Shown here: positions 51,106 through 59,910 of the stretch, piece by piece
Numbering within the stretch: the stretch's first letter is position 1
Layout of the letters: every line of letters begins with the position of its first letter
Assembly (NCBI RefSeq): GCF_900182565.1
Contig: NZ_FXTI01000001.1
Span: forward strand, 496,001-560,000
DNA: 64,000 nucleotides
Reading direction: 5' to 3'
Origin: Melghirimyces algeriensis
GTDB lineage: Bacteria > Bacillota > Bacilli > Thermoactinomycetales > DSM-45169
Program-made: the position numbers and the translations under genes
Notes under the pieces: generated by a model
Told to the model about the DNA's origin: nothing
Seen by the model: only the letters and a program-made list of their open reading frames with translations
Databases searched by the model: none

Positions 51106-52113
51106 ATGCCGGAAGTAAACGTGGGAATTTTGGGAGCGGGCGGCATCGCCAAGGTGCACAGCTCGATCCTGAGCGAAGACCAGCGGGTAAAGATCGTCGG
51201 GGTGGCCGACATTGCCGAAGAAAGAGCCGCTACTTTGGCGAAGGAAGTGGGAGACGCGACACCGGTTTCAAGCGTGGAAGATCTTTTTGAATTGGGCATC
51301 GACGCGGTATATGTGACCACCCCCAACACCTTACATGTGGAACCCGTGTTGAAATGTCTGGAAAACAACGTGCATGTTTTCTCGGAAAAGCCAATGGCCA
51401 CCTCCTTGCCGGAAGCGGAGAAAATCCGGCAAGCCGCTGCGAAGTCCAAGGCCTTGTACAATCTGGGGATGAACCGCCGCTACGCTTTGGTGTACAAGAA
51501 GGTAAAGGAGTTGATCGATGCAGGGGATCTGAATCCGTACTTGGCTCATATCAAAATGAACCGGGGTGAATTGTTGGAGCCCGCCTGGACGTCCAATCCC
51601 AAAATTACGGGCGGATTCCTGTACGAAACTCCGTTCCACCTCATGGATCTGAGCCGCTATCTGTTTGGCGAAGTGCAGACGATCCACTGTGAAGCCCGGC
51701 AAAACCTGTCGGAAGCTGAATTGGACACCTTCGCGATCATGCTGACGTTTGAGTCGGGTGCGATCGCCAATTTCGTCACCTACGCCCACGCCGGCTGGAG
51801 TTTCCCCTTTGAAAGTCTTGAGGTTTATGGAAAGCATTCCACGGTGGCTACCCAAGAGCTGGAAAAAGTGATGGTCGCTCCAGGATTGAAGCAACCGATT
51901 CAGTTGGAAGACTTTTATCAGCTCTCCATCCAAGACAAGTGGGGATATAGGGAAGAGGACCGATTGTTTGTGGATGCCATCCTCGACGGCACCCAACCGC
52001 CTGTCACGGCTGAGGACGGTTTCCGCTCGATTCAACTCTTGGAGTCAATCTATGAAAGCGCCAAAACAGGAAAAAGCATCGACTTCAGAAAACAAACGAC
52101 GATCCATGGATAA
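51106..52113 (+). CDS. Gfo/Idh/MocA family oxidoreductase (second in island)
   Basis: A 335-residue NAD(P)-dependent oxidoreductase, Rossmann motif GAGGIAKVH at 10-18, EKP motif with Lys95. The usual Asp-x3-His catalytic pair is replaced by Glu174 and His178 (LYETPFHLMD). It presumably acts on an inositol stereoisomer, a derivative or an inositol glycoside, as extra members of this family do in iol clusters; the substrate is unknown. TAAGGGAGTGGG precedes ATG 51106. The third dehydrogenase follows after 36 bases. Confidence 0.82.
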   Translation: MPEVNVGILGAGGIAKVHSSILSEDQRVKIVGVADIAEERAATLAKEVGDATPVSSVEDLFELGIDAVYVTTPNTLHVEPVLKCLENNVHVFSEKPMATSLPEAEKIRQAAAKSKALYNLGMNRRYALVYKKVKELIDAGDLNPYLAHIKMNRGELLEPAWTSNPKITGGFLYETPFHLMDLSRYLFGEVQTIHCEARQNLSEAELDTFAIMLTFESGAIANFVTYAHAGWSFPFESLEVYGKHSTVATQELEKVMVAPGLKQPIQLEDFYQLSIQDKWGYREEDRLFVDAILDGTQPPVTAEDGFRSIQLLESIYESAKTGKSIDFRKQTTIHG

Positions 52114-52149
52114 CTGTTGGGTGGATCTTCCGCAAAGGGATGTGATTGG

Positions 52150-53313
52150 ATGGCATCAAAAAAACAGATACGGGTTGGAATGGTCGGTTATCGGCTGATG
52201 GGACGGGCCCATTCCCACGCGTACCGGGATGTTCCTTTCTACTTCAATCCAGATGTGGAACCCCGATTGCAAGCAATTGCCGGGCGGGATGAAGAGTCGA
52301 CGAAAGCCGCCGCGGACAAGATGGGATGGGAATCCTGGGAAACGGATTGGCGTCGTTTGATAGAGCGGGAGGACATCGATCTGATCGACATTGTTACCCC
52401 AAATAATACCCACGCGGACATTGCCATCGCTGCCGCCGACGCCGGCAAGCATGTGTTTTGCGAAAAACCGTTGGCCATGTCCCTGAACGAAGCCAAACGG
52501 ATGCTGGAAGCGGTGAACAGAACCGGTGTTACCCACATGATCTGCCACAACTATCGCTTTTCCCCAGCTGTGCAGTACGCCAAAAAATTGATCGACGAGG
52601 GGAGGCTGGGCAAGATCTATCATATGCGGGCCACGTTCCTGCAAGACTGGCTGATGGACCCGGAATTTCCCCTTATCTGGCGGTTGAAGAAGGAAGTGTC
52701 GGGCGGCGGAACGCTCAGTGATCTGGGTGCGCATATCATCGATTTGGCGCGTTTTTTGGTGGGAGAATTCCATGAAGTCGCCGGGATGATGGAGACGTTC
52801 GTGAAAAAACGCCCGCTTGGAACGATGACGAACAACCTGAAAGGGCAAATCCAATCCGATCAGTGGGGAGAGGTGACGGTGGACGACGCCACCATGTTCT
52901 TGGCCCGGTTCCACAATGGGGCGATCGGTACCTTTGAAGCGTCCCGGTTCAGCCGAGGGAACCGTGCGGGCAATCGCTTCGAGATCAACGGGGAAAAAGG
53001 GTCGATCCGATGGGATATGGAGAACCTGAACAACCTGCACGTTTACTTGGAAGAAGACGAACCCGGTTTGCAGGGTTTCCGGACCATCAATTGCACGGAA
53101 GAGAGTCACCCCTTTGCGGGTTCCTACTGGCCTGCCGGCCACATTCTCGGCTATGAACACACCTTTGTCAACATTGTCTTCCGTCTGATGGATGGAATTG
53201 CCCAAGGGACCAGTCCTGAACCGAACTTTGCAGACGGCGTCAAAAACCAGGCGGTATTGGAAGCGGTGGAGCAGTCCGCGGAAAAACGGGGTTGGATCGA
53301 GATTCCAGATTAA
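52150..53313 (+). CDS. Gfo/Idh/MocA family oxidoreductase (third in island)
   Basis: A 387-residue oxidoreductase of the same superfamily but a longer subgroup. The nucleotide motif is GYRLMGRAHSHAY (13-25), unusual in having Tyr-Arg-Leu between the glycines; Lys106 (CEKP) and Asp191/His195 (LSDLGAHIIDL) complete the active site. Similar proteins include scyllo-inositol dehydrogenases and sugar dehydrogenases; substrate not assigned. ATG 52150 follows AAAGGGATG; the open frame upstream is not used. Last gene before the transporter. Confidence 0.82.
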   Translation: MASKKQIRVGMVGYRLMGRAHSHAYRDVPFYFNPDVEPRLQAIAGRDEESTKAAADKMGWESWETDWRRLIEREDIDLIDIVTPNNTHADIAIAAADAGKHVFCEKPLAMSLNEAKRMLEAVNRTGVTHMICHNYRFSPAVQYAKKLIDEGRLGKIYHMRATFLQDWLMDPEFPLIWRLKKEVSGGGTLSDLGAHIIDLARFLVGEFHEVAGMMETFVKKRPLGTMTNNLKGQIQSDQWGEVTVDDATMFLARFHNGAIGTFEASRFSRGNRAGNRFEINGEKGSIRWDMENLNNLHVYLEEDEPGLQGFRTINCTEESHPFAGSYWPAGHILGYEHTFVNIVFRLMDGIAQGTSPEPNFADGVKNQAVLEAVEQSAEKRGWIEIPD

Positions 53314-53438
53314 AGCCATCCTGCCGGGCATCATTGCTGGAAACGGAGAGTTGGAGAAATTCCTCCTTTTTCGGAGGGTTCCATTATAAATTTACGCTCT
53401 ACAGGTCTTGATTGAAAAGTAACGGGAGGGGCTTATCG

Positions 53439-54422
53439 ATGAAATGCAAAAAGATCACGGGTTTGTTAATGGCCTTGGTTGTGTTGTTCGGTGCGCTGAC
53501 GGGTTGTGCAAGTGACGGATCAAATGCTGACAGAAAGGTCGTCGTCGGCGCAGCGATGCCCGTCTTTGACGACAAGTGGCTTTCCTATCTGTATGATGCG
53601 ATGAAAGACGGCGCTAAAGACAAGAATGTCGATCTCAAAATGGTAGACGCCAAAAACGATTCCAGCAAACAATTGTCCCAAGTTGAAAAGTTCGCCACCG
53701 AGGGAGTGGACGTGATCGTCGTCTGCCCCGTTGACACCGCCGCGGTAAAACCGATGGTGAATGTGGCCAAACAGGCCAATATTCCGATTGTCATCGTCAA
53801 CCGGATTCCTCCGAAGGATGTTATGAAAGATGTAGATTCTTATGTCGGTTCCGAGTCAATCAAGGGCGGAATCATTCAGATGGAAGAGGTAGCCAAAATT
53901 CTGAATAATAAGGGAAATGTCGCTATCATGACCGGTCAACTGGGTCACGAAGCGCAAGTGAAACGGACGGTAGGGAACAAAGAAGTCATCCAAAAGCATC
54001 CGGACATGCAAATTATCCTTGAAGGAACGGCTAAGTGGCAACGGGCCGAAGGGATTCAGCTGATGGAAAACTGGCTCCAATCTGGTAAAAAGATTGATGC
54101 CGTGGTGGCGAACAACGATGAGATGGCGATCGGTGCAATCAAAGCCCTGAAGGAAGCGGGTAAATTGGATGAAACCGTGGTTGCCGGGGTCGATGGAACC
54201 CCCGATGCGCTGAAGTATGTCAAATCCGGCGATCTGGACGTCTCCGTGTTTCAGGATCCGGTAGGGCAAGGCAAAGGTGCCATCGATACGGCGGTCAAAC
54301 TGGCCAAAGGGGAAAAGCTAAAGGACAAGATGGTCTGGATTCCCTATGAATTGATCACGAAAAGGAATGTGCAAGAGTTTGAAGAGAGATGGGATGTGTA
54401 CAACAAGAATAAAAGCAACTGA
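53439..54422 (+). CDS. Sugar/inositol ABC transporter, substrate-binding lipoprotein
   Basis: A 327-residue lipoprotein. The signal peptide ends in LTGCAS, so Cys23 carries the lipid anchor on the outer membrane face. The mature protein is a type I (ribose/galactose-like) periplasmic binding protein with VVNRIPP, NNDEMAIGAIKAL and GVDGTPDALKYV regions. With the next two genes it forms a ribose-type importer; inositol is the likely ligand from context. GGGAGGGG precedes ATG 53439. A hairpin follows the gene, as often seen where the binding protein is made in excess. Confidence 0.88.
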   Translation: MKCKKITGLLMALVVLFGALTGCASDGSNADRKVVVGAAMPVFDDKWLSYLYDAMKDGAKDKNVDLKMVDAKNDSSKQLSQVEKFATEGVDVIVVCPVDTAAVKPMVNVAKQANIPIVIVNRIPPKDVMKDVDSYVGSESIKGGIIQMEEVAKILNNKGNVAIMTGQLGHEAQVKRTVGNKEVIQKHPDMQIILEGTAKWQRAEGIQLMENWLQSGKKIDAVVANNDEMAIGAIKALKEAGKLDETVVAGVDGTPDALKYVKSGDLDVSVFQDPVGQGKGAIDTAVKLAKGEKLKDKMVWIPYELITKRNVQEFEERWDVYNKNKSN

Positions 54423-54429
54423 GAATAAC

Positions 54430-54468
54430 TAAGGGGAGACCCCGGCGGACCGCCGCTCCTTCCCCTTA
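54430..54468 (+). other. Intra-operon hairpin after the binding-protein gene
   Basis: TAAGGGGA (54430-54437) pairs with TCCCCTTA (54461-54468) and GGCGG with CCGCC inside. There is no T run. It may protect the upstream mRNA or attenuate, raising the binding protein above the ATPase and permease. Confidence 0.6.
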
Positions 54469-54493
54469 TTCATGAACCCGGAGGTGAGGACAG

Positions 54494-55981
54494 GTGGGAG
54501 AAGAAATTCTTCTGGAGATGAAAGACATATCCAAAGAATTCCCCGGTGTGAAAGCGCTAGACAAGATTCAACTCACGGTTAAAAAAGGCACCGTTCACGC
54601 GTTGATGGGGGAGAATGGAGCGGGAAAGTCCACCTTGATGAAAATTCTCTTCGGTATCTACAGCGGCAGTGGGACGATCTCCTTCAAAGGGGAAGAGTTG
54701 AAGCTGTCCGGTCCCAAGGATGCGCTGAAAAAAGGGATTTCGATGATCCATCAAGAGTTGAACCCGATTCCGGAAATGACGGTGGCCGAGAACATCTTTC
54801 TGGGAAGGGAACCTGTATACGGGAAGACGGGATGGGTCAACAAAAAAAAGCTGGTCCAACAGACGGCAGAACTGTTTGAAACCTTAAACATTCCGATCGA
54901 TCCGACGACGAAGATGAAAGATCTGACCATCGCCAGCATGCAGATGGTGGAAATTGCGATGGCAGTTTCTCATAGCGCGGATCTGATCATCATGGACGAA
55001 CCTACTTCCGCCATCACGGATAAAGAGGTGAAGTATCTGTTTGAAATCATCCGCTCCCTGAAAAGCAAAGGGGTTGCAATTATTTATATCTCCCACAAAA
55101 TGGATGAGGTTTTCCGGATTTGCGATGAAATCACCGTTTTGAGAGACGGTCAATACATCGGAACGAAACGGACGGATGAATTGGATCATGATTCGTTGAC
55201 TCAGATGATGGTGGGACGGGAAATCAAGCAAGTCTTTCACAAAGAGCCGGCGGAAATCAAAGAGGTCATTTTGTCGGTTAAAAACCTGTCAAAAGAAGGA
55301 AAATTCAAAAATATCAGTTTTGAAGTGCGAAAGGGGGAGATCTTGGGGATTGCGGGGTTGATGGGTGCGGGACGGACCGAGGTGATTGAAAGCATTTTCG
55401 GGGTCGATCCTCCCACGTCGGGAGAAATCTATCTCTGCGGGAAGCCCATCAAGATCAAACACCCCTCTGACGCGATCCGGCATAAAATCGGGTTGTTAAC
55501 GGAAGACCGCAAATTGACTGGCGCTTTCCTTCCGCTGTCCGTCAAAGAGAACATGATCATGTCCGGGATGAACAAGTTCTTGAATTTCGGTTTCGTCAAC
55601 GGTGGAAAAGTCAAACAAAGCTGTGTGTCCATGGTCGAAAAGTTGAACATTAAAACGCCGAACCTGAACAAACTCATCATGAATTTGAGCGGCGGGAATC
55701 AGCAAAAAGTCCTGTTGGCCCGATGGTTGCTCAATGATCCGGATCTGTTGATCCTGGATGAACCGACACGAGGGGTGGACGTGGGCGCCAAAGCGGAAAT
55801 CCACAAGCTGATGTGCAAATTGGCTCAGGAAGGAAAAGCCATCATCATGATTTCCTCAGAAATGCCTGAGATCTTGGGTATGAGTGACCGGATTCTGGTG
55901 ATGCACGAGGGCCATTTCAAGGGCGAATTGAGCAGGGAAGAAGCCAATCAGGAACGGATATTGCAGATTGCCTTTCAGTAG
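54494..55981 (+). CDS. Sugar/inositol ABC transporter, double ATPase (RbsA/MglA type)
   Basis: A 495-residue protein with two fused nucleotide-binding domains. The first has Walker A GENGAGKST (39-47) and Walker B LIIMDEPTS; the second has a degenerate loop GLMGAGRTE but intact LSGGNQQKVLLARWL and LLILDEPTRGVDVGAK, the usual asymmetry of this class. It drives uptake through the permease encoded next. GTG start after GGAGGTGAGG. Confidence 0.92.
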   Translation: MGEEILLEMKDISKEFPGVKALDKIQLTVKKGTVHALMGENGAGKSTLMKILFGIYSGSGTISFKGEELKLSGPKDALKKGISMIHQELNPIPEMTVAENIFLGREPVYGKTGWVNKKKLVQQTAELFETLNIPIDPTTKMKDLTIASMQMVEIAMAVSHSADLIIMDEPTSAITDKEVKYLFEIIRSLKSKGVAIIYISHKMDEVFRICDEITVLRDGQYIGTKRTDELDHDSLTQMMVGREIKQVFHKEPAEIKEVILSVKNLSKEGKFKNISFEVRKGEILGIAGLMGAGRTEVIESIFGVDPPTSGEIYLCGKPIKIKHPSDAIRHKIGLLTEDRKLTGAFLPLSVKENMIMSGMNKFLNFGFVNGGKVKQSCVSMVEKLNIKTPNLNKLIMNLSGGNQQKVLLARWLLNDPDLLILDEPTRGVDVGAKAEIHKLMCKLAQEGKAIIMISSEMPEILGMSDRILVMHEGHFKGELSREEANQERILQIAFQ

Positions 55982-56009
55982 AGCCGATCTAAAAGGAAGG
56001 TGAGATCGT

Positions 56010-57008
56010 ATGAAAAACCAACAAACCATTGAAAAACAGGCGCCTGTCAACGGGCGGGTGCGGGTGGATTGGAAGGAGAAAGGGTCCGAGGTTGTCAGCC
56101 GTTATGGAATTTTCTTGATTTTTCTTGGCATGGTGGCGTTGATGTCGATCCTGACTCCCCATTTCTTCACCTACTTTAACTTAATCAACGTCGTTCGGCA
56201 GGTTTCCTTTATCGGGATCGTCGCCATGGGCGTAACCTTTGTCATCATCACCAAGGGGATCGACCTCTCGTCCGGTTCAGTGATCGCATTGGTCTCCGTG
56301 ATGGCGGCCAGCTTTGCCCAAGGAGGCCATTCGTTGGTGGTTCCGATTTTGATCGGCTTGGGCATCGGGGCATTGACGGGGCTGATCAACGGAACGATCG
56401 CGACGAAAGGGATGATCCCTCCGTTTATCGCCACCTTGGGCATGATGACCGCCGCCAGGGGAATGGCCTTGTTGTACAGCAACGGGCGCCCGATTGGAAA
56501 CTTGACGGATTCCTTTCTCTTCATGGGTTCAGGCGATCTTTTGGGCCTTCCGTTTCCGATCATCATGTTCCTAGTGATGGGGCTCATCTCCCATTTGTTA
56601 TTGAACAACACCAAATTTGGGAAATCCACCTACGCGATCGGGGGTAATGAACAAGCGGCCCGCATCTGCGGGATCAACGTGGATCGCCATCTGATTCTGG
56701 TGTACACCTACGCCGGTTTCCTTACGGGGATCGCCGCCCTGATGCTGACGGCCCGGATCAGTGCGGGTCAGCCCAGCATGGGGGTTATGTATGAATTGGA
56801 TGCCATCGCCGCGGCTGTTATCGGGGGCACGAGCCTGACCGGTGGAATCGGAACCATACCGGGAACAATGATCGGCGCGCTGATCATTGGGGTACTCAAC
56901 AACGGGCTGGATCTGATGAACGTCTCCTCCTACTGGCAGCAAATCCTGAAAGGGATCATCATCGTGACGGCTGTCCTCATCGACTCGCGGAAGAACAGGA
57001 AATCTTGA
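56010..57008 (+). CDS. Sugar/inositol ABC transporter, permease (RbsC type)
   Basis: A 332-residue membrane protein with about ten hydrophobic helices. The family regions VTFVIITKGIDLSSGSVIAL, GLINGTIATKGMIPPFIATLG, YAIGGNEQAARICGI and GGTSLTGGIGTIPGTMIGAL are all present. AAGGAAGGTGAG precedes the ATG. It belongs to the same importer as the two preceding genes and is followed within 22 bases by iolI. Confidence 0.92.
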   Translation: MKNQQTIEKQAPVNGRVRVDWKEKGSEVVSRYGIFLIFLGMVALMSILTPHFFTYFNLINVVRQVSFIGIVAMGVTFVIITKGIDLSSGSVIALVSVMAASFAQGGHSLVVPILIGLGIGALTGLINGTIATKGMIPPFIATLGMMTAARGMALLYSNGRPIGNLTDSFLFMGSGDLLGLPFPIIMFLVMGLISHLLLNNTKFGKSTYAIGGNEQAARICGINVDRHLILVYTYAGFLTGIAALMLTARISAGQPSMGVMYELDAIAAAVIGGTSLTGGIGTIPGTMIGALIIGVLNNGLDLMNVSSYWQQILKGIIIVTAVLIDSRKNRKS

Positions 57009-57029
57009 TATTGAAGGGCGGGATAATCG

Positions 57030-57857
57030 GTGAAAATCGCATTCAACCAAGCGACGACCATGAAACGTTCCACGCTCCAACTGGATCTGGAGGCCTGCGA
57101 AAAACACGGATATGATCTCATCGAAATCCGGTTGGATCAATTGAAGGAGTATCTAAAGGAACGCACGGTGAAAGACCTGAAAGCATTCTTTTCCAACAGC
57201 CGGATTCAACCCTTTGCCTTTAATGCCTTGGAATTTATCAGTTTCAGGGACGATGAGGGTTTCCATCAAATCAAAGAGGACCTGGTGTTCTGTTGTGAGA
57301 TGGGAGAAATCCTCAATTGCCAAAACATCGTCGTCATCCCCACGTTTGACGTGGGGGACCGGAGCAAATCGGAGATCCGGAAAGAGACGGTTGCGAGGAT
57401 GCGTGAATTGGTGGAGCTGGCGCAACCCTACGGCATGCGTTTGGCCCTGGAATTTGTCGGTTATCCCAATTGTTCGGTCAACACCTTCAGCCAAGCCTAC
57501 GAGATCGTGGAAGAAGTGAACAGGGAGGATGTGGGTCTGGTCCTGGATTGTTTTCACTTCCACGCTATGAACTCGCATCTGGAAGACTTACGCAAGGCGA
57601 ATCCCTCCAAAATTTTCGCCTTCCACATTGATGACTGCGAAGACCTCCCCGTCGGCGTCTTGCGGGACCACCACCGACTGTGGCCGGGTGAGGGGGCGAT
57701 CCCCCTCGATTCCATCCTGGCGACACTGAAAGCGATCGGTTATGACGAAATGGTATCGATTGAACTGTTCCGGCCGGAATATTGGGATTGGGAAGTGGAA
57801 AAAGCGATTCAAGTGGGAAAAGAGAAAACGGAAGAGGCGATCCGCAAGTTTTTCTGA
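57030..57857 (+). CDS. iolI: 2-keto-myo-inositol isomerase
   Basis: A 275-residue TIM-barrel enzyme strongly similar to B. subtilis IolI throughout (KIAFNQATT, LDLEACEKHGYDLIEIR, ALEFVGYPNCSVNTF, GLVLDCFHFHAM, VSIELFRPEYW). It interconverts 2-keto-myo-inositol and 1-keto-D-chiro-inositol, allowing D-chiro-inositol to enter the pathway. Metal ligands are the Glu and His residues of these segments. GTG start after GAAGGGCGGG. Presence of iolI suggests the cluster handles more than myo-inositol. Confidence 0.92.
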   Translation: MKIAFNQATTMKRSTLQLDLEACEKHGYDLIEIRLDQLKEYLKERTVKDLKAFFSNSRIQPFAFNALEFISFRDDEGFHQIKEDLVFCCEMGEILNCQNIVVIPTFDVGDRSKSEIRKETVARMRELVELAQPYGMRLALEFVGYPNCSVNTFSQAYEIVEEVNREDVGLVLDCFHFHAMNSHLEDLRKANPSKIFAFHIDDCEDLPVGVLRDHHRLWPGEGAIPLDSILATLKAIGYDEMVSIELFRPEYWDWEVEKAIQVGKEKTEEAIRKFF

Positions 57858-57882
57858 GTGGCCTTCTTTTTTTCAATCAGCT

Positions 57883-57896
57883 GTGAAGCGCTTAAC
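57883..57896. promoter_or_regulatory. Operator 4 (AAGCGCTT palindrome) before iolD
   Basis: GTGAAGCGCTTAAC, core 57886-57893, in the 56-base gap between iolI and iolD. No promoter is evident beside it. Confidence 0.5.
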
Positions 57897-57913
57897 CTTA
57901 AGGAAAGGCGGGG

Positions 57914-59857
57914 ATGCCAGATATGAATACAGTCAGGCTGACGACAGCGCAAGCGTTGATTCGGTTTTTGAATCAACAATATGTGGAGTTTGACGGGAAC
58001 GAAAGGAAATTTGTCCATGGAATTTTCACCCTGTTCGGCCACGGAAACGTGCTGGGAATCGGTCAGGCGTTAGAGGAAGAGGCAGGAGACCTGGGCGTTT
58101 ACCAGGGGCGAAACGAACAGGGGATGGCCCATGCGGCGATTGCTTTCGCCAAGCAAAGGCACCGGAAACAAATCATCGCCTGCACCTCCTCTGTCGGTCC
58201 GGGTTCGGCCAATATGGTGACAGCTGCGGCGACGGCTTCCGCCAACAGCATCCCGCTGTTGTTGCTTCCGGGGGATACGTTTGCCATGAGACAGCCCGAT
58301 CCTGTCCTTCAGCAGGTGGAACATCCCCATGATATGACGCTGACCACGAATGACGCCTTCCGGGCGGTCAGCAAATACTGGGATCGGGTCAACCGGCCGG
58401 AGCAATTGATGACGGCCATGATCCAGGCGATGCGCGTCCTGACCGATCCAGCCAACACGGGAGCGGTTACCATCGCCCTTCCCCAGGATGTGCAGGGGGA
58501 AGCGTATGATTTTCCGGAGATCTTCTTCAAAAAACGGGTCCACCGCATCGATCGGCGTGTCCCTGCCACGGCGGACCTTCAGGAGGCGGTTACGTTGCTC
58601 CGGCGAAAGAAGAAACCCCTCCTCCTGTGTGGCGGTGGCGTCCGCTACTCCGAAGCGGGGGACGTTTTGCGGCGGTTTGCGGAGAAATTCAACATTCCCT
58701 ACGGTGAGACCCAGGCCGGCAAAAGCGCGGTGGAGAGCGATCATTCCCACAACCTGGGCGGGATCGGAGTGACCGGCAACCTCGCCGCCAACCGGATCGC
58801 CCAAGAAGCGGATCTGATCATCGGCGTGGGTACGCGGTATTCCGACTTCACCACCGCTTCCAAACGCTTGTTTCAGCATCCTGAGCTGGAATTCCTGACG
58901 ATCAACATATCCGACTATCATGCCACCAAGCTGGATTCTGTCAAACTCGTGGCTGATGCTCGACTCGCTCTGGAGGCTTTGGAGAAGGAGTTGGAGGCGA
59001 CGGATTACCGTTCAGGATATACGAATGAAATCAAGAGAGCCAAGGATGCATGGGAGAAGGAACTGGATCGGCTCCACCACACCTGTTATGACGATGAGGG
59101 TTTCAAGCCGGAAATTGCAGGGCAACTGGACGAGGTGCTACCGGAGTTCGCCGCGCTCCACCGCTCCCGTCTGACTCAAACGGAAGTGATCGGCGAGGTG
59201 AACCGGCAGATCGATTCCAAGGCCGTCGTCGTGGGGGCGGCTGGCAGTCTGCCCGGCGACTTGCAGCGGATGTGGCAGGCACGTGAGCCCAATACCTATC
59301 ACATGGAGTACGGGTATTCCTGCATGGGATACGAGATCTCCGGCTCTCTCGGCGTGAAGGTGGCGGAGCCCGACAGGGAAGTGTACGCCATGGTGGGGGA
59401 CGGAAGCTACCTCATGTTGCACTCTGAACTGGTGACCAGCCTGCAAGAAGGCAAGAAAATCAACGTGGTGCTGTTTGACAACGCATCCTTCGGGTGTATC
59501 AACAATCTGCAGATGGAAAACGGCATGGGCAGCCTGGGGACGGAATTCCGGTATCGGAAGCCCGACACCCATCAACTGGAAGGCGGATTGATGCCGATCG
59601 ACTTTGCCAAGGCCGCCTCGGCCTATGGGGTGAAGACTTACAGCGTCCGCAACCGGAAAGAGTTGCGGGAGGCTTTGGATGACGCGAAAAAGCAGACGGT
59701 GTCTACGCTGATCGACATCAAGGTATTACCCAAGACAATGACCGGCGACTACGAATCCTGGTGGCACGTCGGTGTCGCGGAGGTATCCGGCAATCCCCGT
59801 GTGCGTCAAGCGTATCGGGACAAAGAGGAAAACTTGAAGCGTGCTCGTCCGTATTGA
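57914..59857 (+). CDS. iolD: 3D-(3,5/4)-trihydroxycyclohexane-1,2-dione hydrolase
   Basis: A 647-residue thiamine-diphosphate enzyme that opens the ring of the trione to 5-deoxy-glucuronate. GRNEQGMAHAAIAF holds the catalytic Glu, a central domain follows, and the C-terminal domain has the ThDP-Mg motif VGDGSYLM...DNASFG. Length and order match IolD. ATG 57914 follows AAAGGCGGG (ATG 57923 is an alternative). It opens the second half of the island, iolD-iolE-iolB-aldolase-iolC-iolA. Confidence 0.93.
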   Translation: MPDMNTVRLTTAQALIRFLNQQYVEFDGNERKFVHGIFTLFGHGNVLGIGQALEEEAGDLGVYQGRNEQGMAHAAIAFAKQRHRKQIIACTSSVGPGSANMVTAAATASANSIPLLLLPGDTFAMRQPDPVLQQVEHPHDMTLTTNDAFRAVSKYWDRVNRPEQLMTAMIQAMRVLTDPANTGAVTIALPQDVQGEAYDFPEIFFKKRVHRIDRRVPATADLQEAVTLLRRKKKPLLLCGGGVRYSEAGDVLRRFAEKFNIPYGETQAGKSAVESDHSHNLGGIGVTGNLAANRIAQEADLIIGVGTRYSDFTTASKRLFQHPELEFLTINISDYHATKLDSVKLVADARLALEALEKELEATDYRSGYTNEIKRAKDAWEKELDRLHHTCYDDEGFKPEIAGQLDEVLPEFAALHRSRLTQTEVIGEVNRQIDSKAVVVGAAGSLPGDLQRMWQAREPNTYHMEYGYSCMGYEISGSLGVKVAEPDREVYAMVGDGSYLMLHSELVTSLQEGKKINVVLFDNASFGCINNLQMENGMGSLGTEFRYRKPDTHQLEGGLMPIDFAKAASAYGVKTYSVRNRKELREALDDAKKQTVSTLIDIKVLPKTMTGDYESWWHVGVAEVSGNPRVRQAYRDKEENLKRARPY

Positions 59858-59910
59858 GGATCGCGGAAGGGTAGGGCCTTGTGTGAGAGGATGTGAAAGG
59901 GGAGATGAGT

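Noticed and set aside
52156..53334. A 392-codon minus-strand frame opposite the third dehydrogenase
   Set aside because: Length is explained by G/C-ending codons on the coding strand; the plus-strand protein has clear family motifs and a ribosome binding site.
54430..54468. Hairpin as a full rho-independent terminator
   Set aside because: No T run follows, and the ATPase and permease genes downstream have no other visible promoter; treated as a processing or attenuation element.
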